Shown here: positions 5,140 to 5,338 of the stretch, one piece after another | Numbering within the stretch: the first letter of the stretch is position 1 | Layout of the letters: every line of letters starts with the position of its first letter | Assembly: GCA_019308625.1 (NCBI GenBank) | Contig: JAFDHU010000116.1 | Location: 1 to 5,338 of the forward strand | Direction of reading: 5' to 3' | Length of the DNA: 5,338 bases | From: Deltaproteobacteria bacterium | Lineage (GTDB): Bacteria; Desulfobacterota; Desulfobaccia; Desulfobaccales; 0-14-0-80-60-11 | The notes under the pieces: model-generated | Databases searched by the model: none | What the model was told of the DNA's origin: nothing | What the model saw: only the letters and a program-made list of their open reading frames with translations | Position numbers and translations under genes: made by a program

Positions 5140-5338
5140 CAGCCAAGCCTCCCCCCCTTATCGCCGGCAACTGGAAGATGCACAAAACCCTGGGCGAGGC
5201 CCGGGACCTGGCCCGGGAAATCTGTCAGGGCCTGAACCCGGAGGCTCGGGCCGAGGTGGCGGTGGCCCCCCCCTTCACTGCCCTGGCCGCGGTGGCTGCC
5301 GAAATCGCTGGCTCCCGGGTGCTGCTGGCGGCTCAGGA
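5136..5338 (+). CDS. tpiA: Triosephosphate isomerase, N-terminal part (runs off the window)
   Basis: The ATG at 5136 overlaps the pgk stop (ATGA), with Shine-Dalgarno AAGGA at 5124-5128. The 67 complete codons begin with PLIAGNWKMHKT, the hallmark N-terminus of triosephosphate isomerase, including the substrate-binding Asn12 and catalytic Lys14. They continue with EVAVAPPFTALAAVAAEIAGSRVLLAAQ, the second strand and helix of the TIM barrel. The enzyme interconverts dihydroxyacetone phosphate and glyceraldehyde 3-phosphate in the cytoplasm. The catalytic His and Glu (about residues 95 and 167) lie beyond the window, so integrity is unproven. The coding strand has a C run of seven (5151-5157) and one of eight (5266-5273), both read in frame. 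Coupling to pgk is typical of gap-pgk-tpiA operons. Confidence 0.95.
   Translation, partial: MTAKPPPLIAGNWKMHKTLGEARDLAREICQGLNPEARAEVAVAPPFTALAAVAAEIAGSRVLLAAQ

Noticed and set aside
1..5338. Search for CRISPR arrays, insertion sequences, tRNA or rRNA genes and phage or defence genes
   Set aside because: No repeat-spacer pattern, transposase, cloverleaf-like sequence or terminal inverted repeats were seen. All of the longer open frames are explained by the genes listed or their shadows.

Overview
The window is about 60% G+C by eye and densely coding. It looks like ordinary chromosome from a Gram-negative (diderm) bacterium. The mla genes require an outer membrane. Gene order, protein style and GC content suggest a deltaproteobacterial / Desulfobacterota lineage such as a Desulfobacca or Syntrophobacter relative, but that placement is inference, not proof.

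Layout, left to right. Positions 35-452 (+) hold a PaaI-type hotdog-fold thioesterase broken by two single-base deletions. Convergent with it, after a 29-bp gap, is a minus-strand mla cluster read right to left: mlaE (permease, from 3138), mlaF (ATPase), mlaD (MCE protein) and mlaC (periplasmic lipid carrier, ending at 482). mlaE and mlaF are 2 nt apart and mlaF and mlaD 9 nt apart. mlaC follows after 72 nt and has its own good promoter candidate. No mlaB or mlaA is present. A roughly 0.4-kb divergent intergenic region (3139-3559) carries candidate promoters facing both ways. Rightwards lies a glycolytic operon: a severely deleted glyceraldehyde-3-phosphate dehydrogenase gene (3560-3943), intact pgk (3940-5139) and the 5' end of tpiA (5136 to the window edge).

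Function. MlaFE with MlaD forms an inner-membrane ABC lipid transporter that exchanges phospholipid with the soluble periplasmic carrier MlaC to maintain outer-membrane asymmetry. Pgk and TpiA are consecutive enzymes of lower glycolysis and gluconeogenesis. Their usual operon partner, gap, is present only as its first 12 codons joined to its C-terminal part; the catalytic cysteine and nearly all of the NAD-binding domain are gone. Another gap-like enzyme would therefore be expected elsewhere in the genome.

The most notable result is decay rather than a new system: two broken genes beside intact ones. The gap remnant keeps its promoter candidate, Shine-Dalgarno and start, and now stays open right into the pgk start codon. 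I did not find convincing evidence of an undescribed system.
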